DNA of 64,000 bases, from positions 62,001-126,000 of the forward strand of contig JACDOA010000002.1 in assembly GCA_017656335.1 (NCBI GenBank). Reading direction: 5' to 3'. Below are positions 17,600 through 27,000 of this stretch, piece by piece. Origin of the DNA: Thermosipho sp. (in: thermotogales) (lineage in GTDB: Bacteria > Thermotogota > Thermotogae > Thermotogales > Fervidobacteriaceae). The notes below the pieces were generated by a model that saw nothing but the letters and a program-made list of their open reading frames with translations, was not told the origin of the DNA and did not search any database. The position numbers and the translations under genes are program-made. How positions within the stretch are numbered: position 1 is the first letter of the stretch; every line of letters begins with the position of its first letter.

Positions 17600-18368
17600 T
17601 CCTAAACCAGGAAATTTTGAGTACAATTTAAATAAACATATCGATTTTATCAACGAAGCCGGGAAAAATGGTGCAATGTTAACCCTTTTTCCAGAGCTTT
17701 CTTTGTCAGGTTATACTTACGATGAAAGAATTTTGAAGAAAAGTATAGAATTTTTTAGTATAGCAAAAAATGAATTACTCAATCTTTCCAGAAAGTATAA
17801 TATGGCAATTGTTGGAGGAATTCCAAGGTTAATACTGGGAAAATTAAGAAATTCTGCTTTTGTAATAAAAAAGAAAAAAGAAATTCTGTTTTATGACAAA
17901 ACCCATTTATTTAGAAATGAAAAGGATATTTTTGAACCTGGCGAAAGATTTTTGGTATTTAAATTTAATGGAATTAAATTTGGAATTTTAATCTGCTATG
18001 AAATTGGCTTTCCTGAAATATCGAGAATTTTAACACTTAATGGGGCACAAGTTCTTCTTGCGCCTTTTGCTTTCGGAAAAGAAAGAAAACACATTTATGA
18101 AATTTCAACAAGAGCACGAGCACTAGAAAATGGAGCTTTTTTAGTAACTTCATCTACAAGCGGAAAGGGAATAATGAATTTTTTGGGTAACTCAAGAATA
18201 ATTGGACCTGATGGTGAAATTCTAATAAAAGCCACAAAAAAGGAAGAAATTATATTTTATGATATTGATGTTTCAATCCTTGATTTTTATAGATTCAAAG
18301 AAGAAGGAAAATCGCATGCTTATCTTCTCAATAGACAAAAAAGTCTTTATAAGGATTTGATAAAGTGA
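17574..18368 (+). CDS. Carbon-nitrogen hydrolase (nitrilase superfamily)
   Basis: Cytoplasmic amidase-type enzyme, 264 residues. The Glu-Lys-Cys triad is visible: Glu in LFPELSLSGY, Lys in FYDKTHLFRNE and Cys in GILICYEIGFPE. A second Glu region and the C-terminal half (NGAFLVTSSTSG, GNSRIIGPDGEIL) complete the fold. The substrate is an amide or nitrile of unknown identity; omega-amidase or N-carbamoyl hydrolase are possible. The ATG at 17574 is chosen because AAGGAGAG precedes it and the fold begins there. Confidence 0.88.
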   Translation: MLIAATQFNPKPGNFEYNLNKHIDFINEAGKNGAMLTLFPELSLSGYTYDERILKKSIEFFSIAKNELLNLSRKYNMAIVGGIPRLILGKLRNSAFVIKKKKEILFYDKTHLFRNEKDIFEPGERFLVFKFNGIKFGILICYEIGFPEISRILTLNGAQVLLAPFAFGKERKHIYEISTRARALENGAFLVTSSTSGKGIMNFLGNSRIIGPDGEILIKATKKEEIIFYDIDVSILDFYRFKEEGKSHAYLLNRQKSLYKDLIK

Positions 18369-19105
18369 GTACATTTTTAAAAGGTATCTTACTAAGTAGT
18401 GCTGCTGGAATGGCAACATCTTTAGGTGCTATTCCATTTTTGTTTTTAAAAAAAGGAGTGAATGAAAAATTTATTGACGCATTACTTGGTATGGCTGCTG
18501 GAATAATGCTTGCTGCCAGTGCTTTTAGTTTGGTGGCTCCCTCCATTGAAATTGGCGGATTATTAAGATTTGCAGTTGGTTTTTTTCTTGGGGCCATTTT
18601 AGTAGACTTAATGGATAAATACTCTCCCCACGAACATTTTTTAAAGGGACATGAAGGAGCTGAATTAAAAAGACTTAGTAAAATATGGTTATTTGTAATT
18701 GCCATTACAATCCATAACTTACCTGAAGGAATGGCTGTAGGAGTAAGTGCTTTTTCTGATCAGGCTTTAAATATAGCATTTGCAATAGGCATACAAAATA
18801 TTCCTGAAGGAGCTGCTGTTGCCGCAGCGCTTTTAAATGCAGGTTATAGCATTAAAACTTCTTTTTTAATTGCTTTTCTAACTGGCGTTGTAGAGATTTT
18901 TGGTGGTATTTTAGGCGCAGGTATTGTTTCAATTTCACAGGCCCTTCTTCCATATATGATGGCCTTTGCTGGTGGAGCAATGATTTTTGTTATAAGTGAT
19001 GAAGTTATTCCAGAAACTCATTTAAGAGGAAATGAAAGATTATCAACTTACTTTTTAATTATTGGTTTTTTTATAATGTCAGTACTTGACGTTATTCTAG
19101 GATAG
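18365..19105 (+). CDS. ZIP-family divalent metal transporter
   Basis: Inner-membrane importer of zinc or other divalent cations, 246 residues with about eight hydrophobic segments. The metal-transport helices carry HNLPEGMAVGVSAF and QNIPEGAAVAAAL, the paired signature of ZIP proteins. A cytoplasmic loop between helices 3 and 4 contains His residues (SPHEHFLKGHEG). The GTG start overlaps the nitrilase stop by 4 bases, so expression is tied to the upstream array. Confidence 0.9.
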   Translation: MSTFLKGILLSSAAGMATSLGAIPFLFLKKGVNEKFIDALLGMAAGIMLAASAFSLVAPSIEIGGLLRFAVGFFLGAILVDLMDKYSPHEHFLKGHEGAELKRLSKIWLFVIAITIHNLPEGMAVGVSAFSDQALNIAFAIGIQNIPEGAAVAAALLNAGYSIKTSFLIAFLTGVVEIFGGILGAGIVSISQALLPYMMAFAGGAMIFVISDEVIPETHLRGNERLSTYFLIIGFFIMSVLDVILG

Positions 19106-19116
19106 GAGGAAACTGT

Positions 19117-20196
19117 ATGCTTAACATTGCATTAATAGGATGTGGAAGGATTGCGATCAAAAAACATACAGAAGCTTTAATACAAAACAAAGATGTGTTT
19201 AATATTGTTACAGTCTGTGATATTGTTAAAGAAAAGGCAGAAAATTGTGCAAGTATCTTAGAAAAAAGACTTGAAAGAAAAGTAGAAATAGAAACAGATT
19301 ACAAAAAATTACTCAAAAGAGAAGATATAGATGTGGTAGCTATTGCAACAGATAGTGGCAGTCATTATGAAATCACAATGGAAGCCTTAGGGGCGGGAAA
19401 ACATGTACTTGTTGAAAAACCTATGGCATTATCTACAAAACATGCAGATGAAATGATTAAGCTATCAAAAGAAAAAAAATTAAAACTTGGAGTATGTTTT
19501 CAAAACAGATTTAATCCACCGATACAAGAGTTAAGGAAAAAAGTAGAAGAAGGGGCATTTGGAAAGATACATTATGGAGTTGCAACAATAAGATGGAATA
19601 GAAATGAAGAATACTACAAACAAGCGAGATGGAGAGGGACATGGGAAAAAGATGGTGGAGCCCTTATGAATCAATGCACACACAACATAGATTTACTACA
19701 ATGGATGCTTGGAGGAGAGATAGAAGAGGTATATGGAATAATAAAAAATTTTAACCATCCGTATATAGAAGCAGAAGATTTTGGAGGAGCGATAATAAAA
19801 TTTAAAAATGGAAAAATAGGAATAATAGAAGGAACAACAAGTATATATCCAAAAAATTTACATGAAAAACTATCCATATTTGGTGAAAAGGGAACAGTAA
19901 TAATAGGAGGGCTTGCAGTAAATAGAATAGAAGAATGGAGATTTGAAGGAGAAGAAGGACATCCATTTATGAATTTACCAGATCCAGACACGGTATATGG
20001 ATTTGGACATGTACCATTATACAGAGACTTTTATGAATCAATAAAAAAAGATAGAAAACCATATATATCAGGAGAAGAAGGGAAAAAGGCAGTAGAAATA
20101 GTTCTTGCAATATACAAATCAGCACTTGAGGGTAAGCCTATTAAAACTCCTTTTGATTTTTCAACAGATTATTTGAAAGGAATGAATTTAAAATGA
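19117..20196 (+). CDS. Gfo/Idh/MocA-family NAD(P)-dependent oxidoreductase
   Basis: A 359-residue sugar or sugar-nucleotide dehydrogenase. The N-terminal Rossmann domain has LIGCGRIAIKKH, and the conserved EKPMALS lies near residue 105. The C-terminal domain has GGALMNQCTHNIDLLQWMLGG, the catalytic His region of this family, and resembles UDP-N-acetylglucosamine 3-dehydrogenase types. The substrate is not certain. The DNA from about 19560 to 20060 is purine-rich with ATA heavily used for Ile, unlike the flanking genes and the start of this gene. GGAGG precedes the ATG; the stop overlaps the next ATG by 4 bases. Confidence 0.88.
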   Translation: MLNIALIGCGRIAIKKHTEALIQNKDVFNIVTVCDIVKEKAENCASILEKRLERKVEIETDYKKLLKREDIDVVAIATDSGSHYEITMEALGAGKHVLVEKPMALSTKHADEMIKLSKEKKLKLGVCFQNRFNPPIQELRKKVEEGAFGKIHYGVATIRWNRNEEYYKQARWRGTWEKDGGALMNQCTHNIDLLQWMLGGEIEEVYGIIKNFNHPYIEAEDFGGAIIKFKNGKIGIIEGTTSIYPKNLHEKLSIFGEKGTVIIGGLAVNRIEEWRFEGEEGHPFMNLPDPDTVYGFGHVPLYRDFYESIKKDRKPYISGEEGKKAVEIVLAIYKSALEGKPIKTPFDFSTDYLKGMNLK

Positions 20197-20891
20197 AATA
20201 CGAGATGATTTATTTTGATTTAGATAATACTATCCTTGATTTTAGTAAATCTGAAGAGTTTGCATTAAAAAAGATATTTGAATTTTTAAAACTTGATTTT
20301 AAAGAAAATTATTTAGAAATTTACAAACCAATCAATGAAAAATGGTGGAAACTTTTCTCTGATGGGAAATTTCCTAAACATGTAATTGTAGTAAAAAGAT
20401 TTCAGGAATTTTTTGAAACTATTAATATAAATCTTGACAACTATGAAGAAATTTCTAAATTTTATCTAAAAGCTCTTTCAAATGCGGCATTTTTTATCAA
20501 AGGAGCTGAAAAATTTTTGAAAACATTGAAAGAAAAAGGGGCTAGGATGGCAGCAATTACAAACGGAGTCGAATCAGTTCAGCAAAGTAGGGCAAAAATT
20601 GCAAAATTAAATAGATTTTTTGAATTTATTCTTACTTCAGAAAAAGTAGGAAAACCTAAACCTGAACCAGATATTTTCTATTTTGCAGAAAATCTATCGA
20701 AAGTTCCTCTTTCTAAATCTGTTTATGTTGGAGATAACATTGAAACAGATTATGAAGGCGCCAAAAGAGCAAAGTTAGATTTCATCCTATTTGATCCTGA
20801 AAATAAATTTCAATTAGATATCAAAAAAGCTTCAAATTACAATGAGTTATATGATCTTCTCATCAATAACTCCACAAAAAATGATTTCTAA
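20193..20891 (+). CDS. HAD-superfamily hydrolase, YjjG-like nucleotidase
   Basis: Haloacid dehalogenase-type phosphatase of 232 residues. Motif I is YFDLDNTILDFS, motif II is in AAITNGVESVQQ, the Lys is in VGKPKPEPDIF, and motif III/IV is YVGDNIETDYEGAKRA. The helical cap lies between about residues 15 and 90. It resembles pyrimidine nucleotidase YjjG, which removes phosphate from non-standard nucleotides; other phosphomonoesters are possible. It is the last gene of the plus-strand array and ends just before a strong terminator. Confidence 0.85.
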   Translation: MKYEMIYFDLDNTILDFSKSEEFALKKIFEFLKLDFKENYLEIYKPINEKWWKLFSDGKFPKHVIVVKRFQEFFETININLDNYEEISKFYLKALSNAAFFIKGAEKFLKTLKEKGARMAAITNGVESVQQSRAKIAKLNRFFEFILTSEKVGKPKPEPDIFYFAENLSKVPLSKSVYVGDNIETDYEGAKRAKLDFILFDPENKFQLDIKKASNYNELYDLLINNSTKNDF

Positions 20892-20930
20892 GTTATTTTT
20901 AAAACTCAAATGTCTTTCCATAAAAAAAAT

Positions 20931-20954
20931 AAAGGAGCCCTTAAGGGCTCCTTT
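20931..20954. terminator. Bidirectional rho-independent terminator
   Basis: A 10-bp perfect stem AAAGGAGCCC/GGGCTCCTTT with a TTAA loop, A-rich on the left and T-rich on the right. It lies between the HAD gene (plus) and the lipoprotein gene (minus) and can stop both. Confidence 0.85.
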
Positions 20955-20966
20955 GAATTATAATTT

Positions 20967-22640
20967 CTATTTAATTTTGCTTAAAAATGAATAATTTAAA
21001 TACTTAATATTGTTTATAACATCTTGAGAAATTGATAATGGATTGATTAATTGTGGTATAGTAAAACCTTCTAAAGTTAATGTTAAAGTGGCTACAATGG
21101 CTCCATTTTGCACATTACATTCAAATACAATTGTTGTAGTAGTACTGTTTGGATCATAGTTAAATGAAACAAATTCCAGGTTATCAGTTATAAAAGTTAA
21201 ATAAGATATAACTGTATCAATATCATTTTGATTATAAGTATCTGTTGCTATGTTTTCAACAGCTGAAGCAAATTCAGTTATTGACGCGATATTTAGAATA
21301 TCTAAAATTTGATCATTCATCTTTAAATTACTATCCTTTAAATCAAGATCTTGAGAACTTAATTTTTGAAAATCAAAAGTCAATGAAAAATCCACATTAA
21401 CAGTATGTTCTAAATCAATCGGAGTTGCATATTCAATTGTTAAATTTAAAGTATTATTCGGCAAAGAAGAATTCAAAATTTCCAAAACATCAATTACTTG
21501 CATTGAAGTATCAATTTCTTCTCCATTTAAAGTAGCAACAACTCCATCGGGAAGTTCTTCACCTAATATAGTCTCATCATACCAACTAAGTGTAATTGCT
21601 ACATTATCTGAAGCATCCTCTCCGAAAGTCCAAAGAGTGGTTTTTTCATCATTTCTAAATCCATTCTCATCAGTTTTTTGAACTTCAAATGCATTAATTT
21701 CAACAATTGTTTTTACAAGTAAATCTGAAAGGTGAATGAATTTGTCGAACCAAGGAAAAACAAAAGCATCTTGAACGAAAATATCATTTAAGTCAAGATA
21801 ATTTTCATCAACAGATATATCTGAAAGATTATCCAAAAACTGGCTAAAATCACTTAAAAATGTTGAACTTGCAAAATATGAAGGTTCAATATCAGGATAA
21901 ATAGATTCAAAAAGATTAACTTGCGTTATAAATTGCGGTTGAATAATTGGTTCTGGACCATTTTCAATTGTTTCAGAAGCATTTTCAATCATTGTTACAA
22001 GTCCATCATGGTTATCATAAATGAAAATAAAGGGCTCAATAAGTAAATTTAAAATCATAATATCTCTAAAATCGCCATATAGATGATCAACTGTAAATTC
22101 TGGATCTAGATCTTTTAAATGTCTTAAGACATTTTCCACCTTGTCTTTTGCATTTCCCGTAATTTCCACTAAATAATCATACCTTCCTTCATACTGCAAT
22201 AAAGTGTTAACACCTGTTCTAAATTGCTTCATCTTATTAATCAATGCTTCCTTGCTTGCGATAACATCTAAAATGTGAATTAATAGATCATAGGAATTTT
22301 CAGGTGGAGGTGGAGAAACATTTAAATTTGGAAGTAATTTATCATCAAACAATTCACCAACACTATCTAACGAAGTAGTTAAATTTTTATTTAAAATGTT
22401 CTGTGCCACACCTGCTACATTATTTGTTGTTACTATGATTGAACCAGTTTCAAATAGTTCATCAAGCAAATCTACAAAATCATCATCAGTTAAAATATCG
22501 ACAAAATATGCGGGTGTATCAGGATCATTTCCGGTATCACTAATTTCAGAGGGCCCCAAATCTATAGGTTCTAAACCAACACATCCAAACATAAAAATAA
22601 ACACAATAAATAATATCCAAATATACCTTGAAAATTTCAT
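20967..22640 (-). CDS. Hypothetical lipoprotein
   Basis: A 557-residue protein with a clear type II signal peptide: MKFSRYIWILFIVFIFMFGC, lipobox FMFGC with the modified Cys at residue 20. The mature part is rich in Asp, Asn, Ile and Leu with many helical segments and some polar strands. No enzyme motif or repeat domain was recognised. It is probably anchored to a membrane facing the periplasm. It stands alone between two terminators and is likely monocistronic. Function unknown. Confidence 0.7.
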   Translation of the reverse strand: MKFSRYIWILFIVFIFMFGCVGLEPIDLGPSEISDTGNDPDTPAYFVDILTDDDFVDLLDELFETGSIIVTTNNVAGVAQNILNKNLTTSLDSVGELFDDKLLPNLNVSPPPPENSYDLLIHILDVIASKEALINKMKQFRTGVNTLLQYEGRYDYLVEITGNAKDKVENVLRHLKDLDPEFTVDHLYGDFRDIMILNLLIEPFIFIYDNHDGLVTMIENASETIENGPEPIIQPQFITQVNLFESIYPDIEPSYFASSTFLSDFSQFLDNLSDISVDENYLDLNDIFVQDAFVFPWFDKFIHLSDLLVKTIVEINAFEVQKTDENGFRNDEKTTLWTFGEDASDNVAITLSWYDETILGEELPDGVVATLNGEEIDTSMQVIDVLEILNSSLPNNTLNLTIEYATPIDLEHTVNVDFSLTFDFQKLSSQDLDLKDSNLKMNDQILDILNIASITEFASAVENIATDTYNQNDIDTVISYLTFITDNLEFVSFNYDPNSTTTTIVFECNVQNGAIVATLTLTLEGFTIPQLINPLSISQDVINNIKYLNYSFLSKIK

Positions 22641-22775
22641 AATATCCCCTCCCTTAGATGCTATTATAACATAAATATAACAAATTCATGCGCTGTTATT
22701 TCATTTTTTTCTTTAATTTTATATTTCTATTTTCTGTATTCAACTTAAAAAAAATTTATGAATTTTTTAAAAAAT

Positions 22776-22808
22776 AAAGGGTGGTAAAAATATAAACACC
22801 ACCCTTTT
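22776..22808 (-). terminator. Rho-independent terminator after the amidohydrolase gene
   Basis: A 7-bp stem formed by GGGTGGT and ACCACCC around a 12-base loop. On the minus strand it is followed by a T-rich stretch, 47 bases beyond the amidohydrolase stop. Confidence 0.75.
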
Positions 22809-22854
22809 ATCTAATAATAAATATTTCTCGAATTTATTAATTTTTTATTGATTT

Positions 22855-23994
22855 TTAAACTTCATAAATTATGTTACCTTCAATAAATACTTTTTCTGCT
22901 TTAGCTCTAAAATCAAATGGATGTCTATTCCAAACAACGATATCAGCATCTTTTCCTTCTTCTATTGAACCAACTCTGTTGTCAATTTTTAAAATCTTTG
23001 CAGGATTTATCGTTAACATCTTTAACAAATCTTCTTCCTTTGCTCCGTATCTCAAAGCTGTAGCTGCTTGAATATTAGCATGTTCAAGGTGAATCACAGG
23101 ATGATCGCACATTAAGGCAGAAAGTATTCCTTTTTCATTAATAATTTTAATTGCCTCATAAGTCATATCTGTAAGTTCTAATTTGGTTCTAAAACCAAAC
23201 AATGGTCCCAAAACCAACGGAATATTTTTTTGTTTAATAAAATCTGCAATCTTATATGCTTCTGTAGCATGTTCAATTACAATTTCAAAGTCAAACTCTT
23301 CTGCTATTCTAATTGCTGTTACAATATCATCAGCTCTGTGAGCGTGACATCTTGCTGGAATTTCCTTTCTCAAAACCATTGAACCAACTTCAAGACTAAA
23401 ATCCACAGGAGTTTTGGGTTCAAGTTCTCTTCTTCTCATATAGTCTTTGACTTTTGTAAAATATTCTCTAATTATGGCGGCAACTCCTAACCTTGTTGTA
23501 GGCATTTTTCCTTTTGAACCATACACCCTTTTGGGATTTTCACCAAATGCCATTTTCAAACCTGCAGGTTGTTTTACAACCATTTCATCTACAATGTTTG
23601 ATTTGAATTTTAAAATGAATCCCTGTCCACCTATTGGATTAGCACTTCCAGGAACCACCATAACTGTCGTAACACCACCTGATAAGGCTCTTTCAATTGC
23701 TGAATCCCCAGGATAAAAAGCGTCAATTGCTCTTACATGAGGCGTTACTGGATCAGAATATTCATTTCCGTCTTGATAATAAAATTCACCTACCCCCTCT
23801 TCAAAAACACCTATATGTGAATGCGCATCAATAAAACCTGGAAGAATATATTTTCCAGAAACATCGATAATTTCTGCATTTGAATCTTCAATTTTTTCAG
23901 AAACTTTTTTTATTTTTCCATTTTCTATTAAAATATCGCCAACAAATGGGCTACCAACAATAGGAATAATGTTTCCACCTTTTAATAACTTCAT
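22855..23994 (-). CDS. Metal-dependent amidohydrolase (imidazolonepropionase/dihydroorotase-like superfamily)
   Basis: A 379-residue TIM-barrel amidohydrolase. The HxH motif is in PGFIDAHSHIGVFE, later metal-binding His residues are in CHAHRADD and IEHATEAYK, and the catalytic Asp is in MCDHPVIHLEH. The C-terminal composite sheet is typical (GSIEEGKDADIVVWNRHPFD). The substrate is unknown; enzymes of this subgroup cleave cyclic amides or peptides. No signal peptide, so cytoplasmic. GGAGGTG is upstream of the ATG. It is separated from rpoC by a terminator, so it is not part of that operon. Confidence 0.85.
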   Translation of the reverse strand: MKLLKGGNIIPIVGSPFVGDILIENGKIKKVSEKIEDSNAEIIDVSGKYILPGFIDAHSHIGVFEEGVGEFYYQDGNEYSDPVTPHVRAIDAFYPGDSAIERALSGGVTTVMVVPGSANPIGGQGFILKFKSNIVDEMVVKQPAGLKMAFGENPKRVYGSKGKMPTTRLGVAAIIREYFTKVKDYMRRRELEPKTPVDFSLEVGSMVLRKEIPARCHAHRADDIVTAIRIAEEFDFEIVIEHATEAYKIADFIKQKNIPLVLGPLFGFRTKLELTDMTYEAIKIINEKGILSALMCDHPVIHLEHANIQAATALRYGAKEEDLLKMLTINPAKILKIDNRVGSIEEGKDADIVVWNRHPFDFRAKAEKVFIEGNIIYEV

Positions 23995-24061
23995 AAAGTC
24001 ACCTCCAAAAAATTTTAGTACTATAATTATAACATATGATTCGCTTTACTAACAAATCAGA

Positions 24062-24091
24062 ATAAAAAAATAGGGCCCAAATTAGGGCCCC
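24062..24091 (-). terminator. Terminator of the rpoBC operon
   Basis: Two copies of the self-complementary GGGCCC separated by AAATTA form a 6-bp GC stem. Read on the minus strand, it is followed by TATTTTTTT. It lies 9 bases beyond the rpoC stop. Confidence 0.85.
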
Positions 24092-24099
24092 AAAACTCT

Positions 24100-27000
24100 T
24101 TAGGCCATTTTTTCTTTTTCTTGTTGTGCAAGCCTTGGTGTCTCCTCTATTTGAATATTTGCAAACATATCTAGTCCAGTTCCTGCCGGGATTAATTGCC
24201 CAACAATTACATTTTCTTTTAATCCAAGCAATAAATCTTTTGCTCCTTCTACTGCAGCCATTGTTAAAACTTGTGGTGTTTGTTGGAAACTTGCTGCACT
24301 GAGCCATCCAACATGTTCAAGTGATGCTTTCGTAATTCTGAGAAGTCTTCTTCTGTATTTAATTGGCTCTTTTGGTAATATTTGATACGTAATTACTTCT
24401 CCTTCGTCGTTTTTAACAATTAGATCTTTTATTCCAAGAGACATCGCTTTTTCAAGAATTTCTTCTGTAATTTCTGCACCTTCTGGAGCGATTTCAACAA
24501 TTTTTCCATCTTCATCTTCACCTATCAAGTGATAAACAAGTTCTTTTCCTATGACTCTTTTTCTATTCATTTCAACATGGGCATTTCCTTCTAAAATTTC
24601 TCTATTAATTCGTTTTACTGTTTGAAGCCTTAAGAGATCACCTGGTAAGTAATCTGTATCTCCAGGATCAATAACTTCAACTTTATCTAACATTTGTTTT
24701 ATTATTATTTCAAAGTGTTTGTCGTGAATATCAACACCTTGTTCAACATAAACCTTTTTGATTTCTTTGAGTAGATAAAGGGCTGTTGCATCAACACTAA
24801 GTGTTTCAAGAATTTTTCTTGGCCTAATTGCACCTGTAGTCAACGATTGACCTGGAAGTATTTTTTGACCTTTGTTTACACTGACCTTCACCTTTGTTGG
24901 AATTTCATATTCATGAATGTCACCAGCTTCATCCTCAATGTAAACTTTCTTTTTACCAGTTTCATCTTCGACAATATCTTTCACAAAACCTTTGATGGCA
25001 GAAAATACACCTTCAGGTTCTTTGAGTTTCTTTCTTGCCTCAAATAATTCCTCAGCCCTTGGAAGACCTTGTGTAATATCTGCTGTTGTTGCAATACCAC
25101 CAGTATGGAATGTTCTCATTGTAAGTTGTGTTCCAGGTTCACCTATAGATTGTGCAGCCACAACTCCTACAGACTCTCCTACTCCTACAATTTTGTGGTT
25201 GGAAAGATCTGTGCCATAACATTTCGAACAAACTCCATGTTCAGCTTCACATGTAAGTACTGATCTTACAATTATTTCTGGTCTTACCTCCAAAGAGTTT
25301 ACATTATTTTCCAAAAGTATTTTTGCTGTTGTAGATTCGATTAATTCTTCTTCAACAACTAATTGTCTCATATCCTTGCTACTTACAACTGTTTCACTTG
25401 CAACCTTTCCAACAATTGGAAATTCTTGGATTTTAAGTTTTTTTACTCCTGCAGATTTTGCCGCTCTAATAACTTCCCAATTTACTTCTGTGCCAACTTC
25501 ATAATGAACATCTTCGTTGACAAAATCTTCAGCAAGTTCAGAATAGTTTACTGGTAATTCTGGATTTGAAATATCAATTTCTTTTTCAATCATTACCGGT
25601 ATTCTCTTTGTAAATGTTCCAAGGAATTTAGCATCATCGTCTTCAAGCATAGTGTCTCTTGTGTACTCTTTGCCAGTTTCAGGATTTACAAGAATGTTAT
25701 TAGTTTCTGGGTCATAAACGTCTTTAGCTAAAACTCTTCCAAATAAGAAATCTTCAAGCTTTTCAACTGTTAAACCATCACTACTCTTAAGTACTGTTGC
25801 TCGAACACCATTGTGAGTTCCACAATCCGTTGTTGTTACAACAACACTTTGTGCAACATCAACAAGTCTCCTTGTAAGGTACCCTGCAGAACTTGTTCTT
25901 AAGGCAGTATCAGCCGAACCTTTTCTGGCACCATGTGTACTATTAAAGAATTCAAGCACAGATAGGCCATCTCTGAAGTTAGAAATAATCGGAATTTCAA
26001 TTGTTCTTCCAGATGGATCAGCCATTAGTCCCCTCATACCAGCAAGCTGTTTTAATTGGTCCTTATTACCTCTTGCACCTGAATCAACCATAATAAATAT
26101 AGGATTAAAAGGATCTTTTCCAATATACTCAAAAGTAACTTCTTGAACCTTTTCAGTTGCATCGGCCCATATCTTTATTGTTTCTCTATATCTTTCTTCA
26201 TCTGAAAGAAAACCTTGAGCATAAAGCATATTTACTTCTTCCACTTTTTTCTTGGCATCTTCAATAATAGCTTCACGATCAGGAGAAATTACAAAGTCAG
26301 TTATACTGACAGTAAGTCCAGAAACAGTCGCGTAATGGAATCCAAGATCTTTTATATCATCCAAAAGATCAGCGGTTCTATCAACTCCGTACTTCTTAAA
26401 TGTTTTATAAACTAGTTCCTTAATTGCACCTTTTCCATAAGTTCTATTGTAATCTTTAAATTCATCTGGAACAATTTCAGCAAAAACAAGTCGACCGTAT
26501 GTAGTTTTAATAACCTTGTCTTTTACTTTAACAAGAATTGGATCATGAAGTTTTATGTATCCAAATTCATAAGCAAGCTCTGCTTCATTTATCGATGAAA
26601 ATTTCCATTTTATATTTTCTGGTTGAACTTTATCAAAATCTTTCCTAACCATTGTCAAATAATAGATACCTGCCACTATATCTTTACCAGGCATTGAAAT
26701 AGGTTTACCATGTGCTGGTGAAATGATGTTATATCTTGATAGCATCAAAATTTTAGATTCTGCTTGTGCCGCAGCAGATAAAGGAACATGTACTGCCATT
26801 TGGTCTCCGTCAAAGTCAGCATTAAATGGTGGACAAACCAAAGGATGTAATTGGATTGCATTACCTTCAATTAATCTTGGCTCAAATGCTTGTAATGACA
26901 TTCTATGTAAAGTTGGAGCCCTATTTAATAAAACAGGATGACCTTTAATAATTTCTTCAAGAACTTCATATGCTTGTGGAAGTTCTTTTTCAATAATTGC

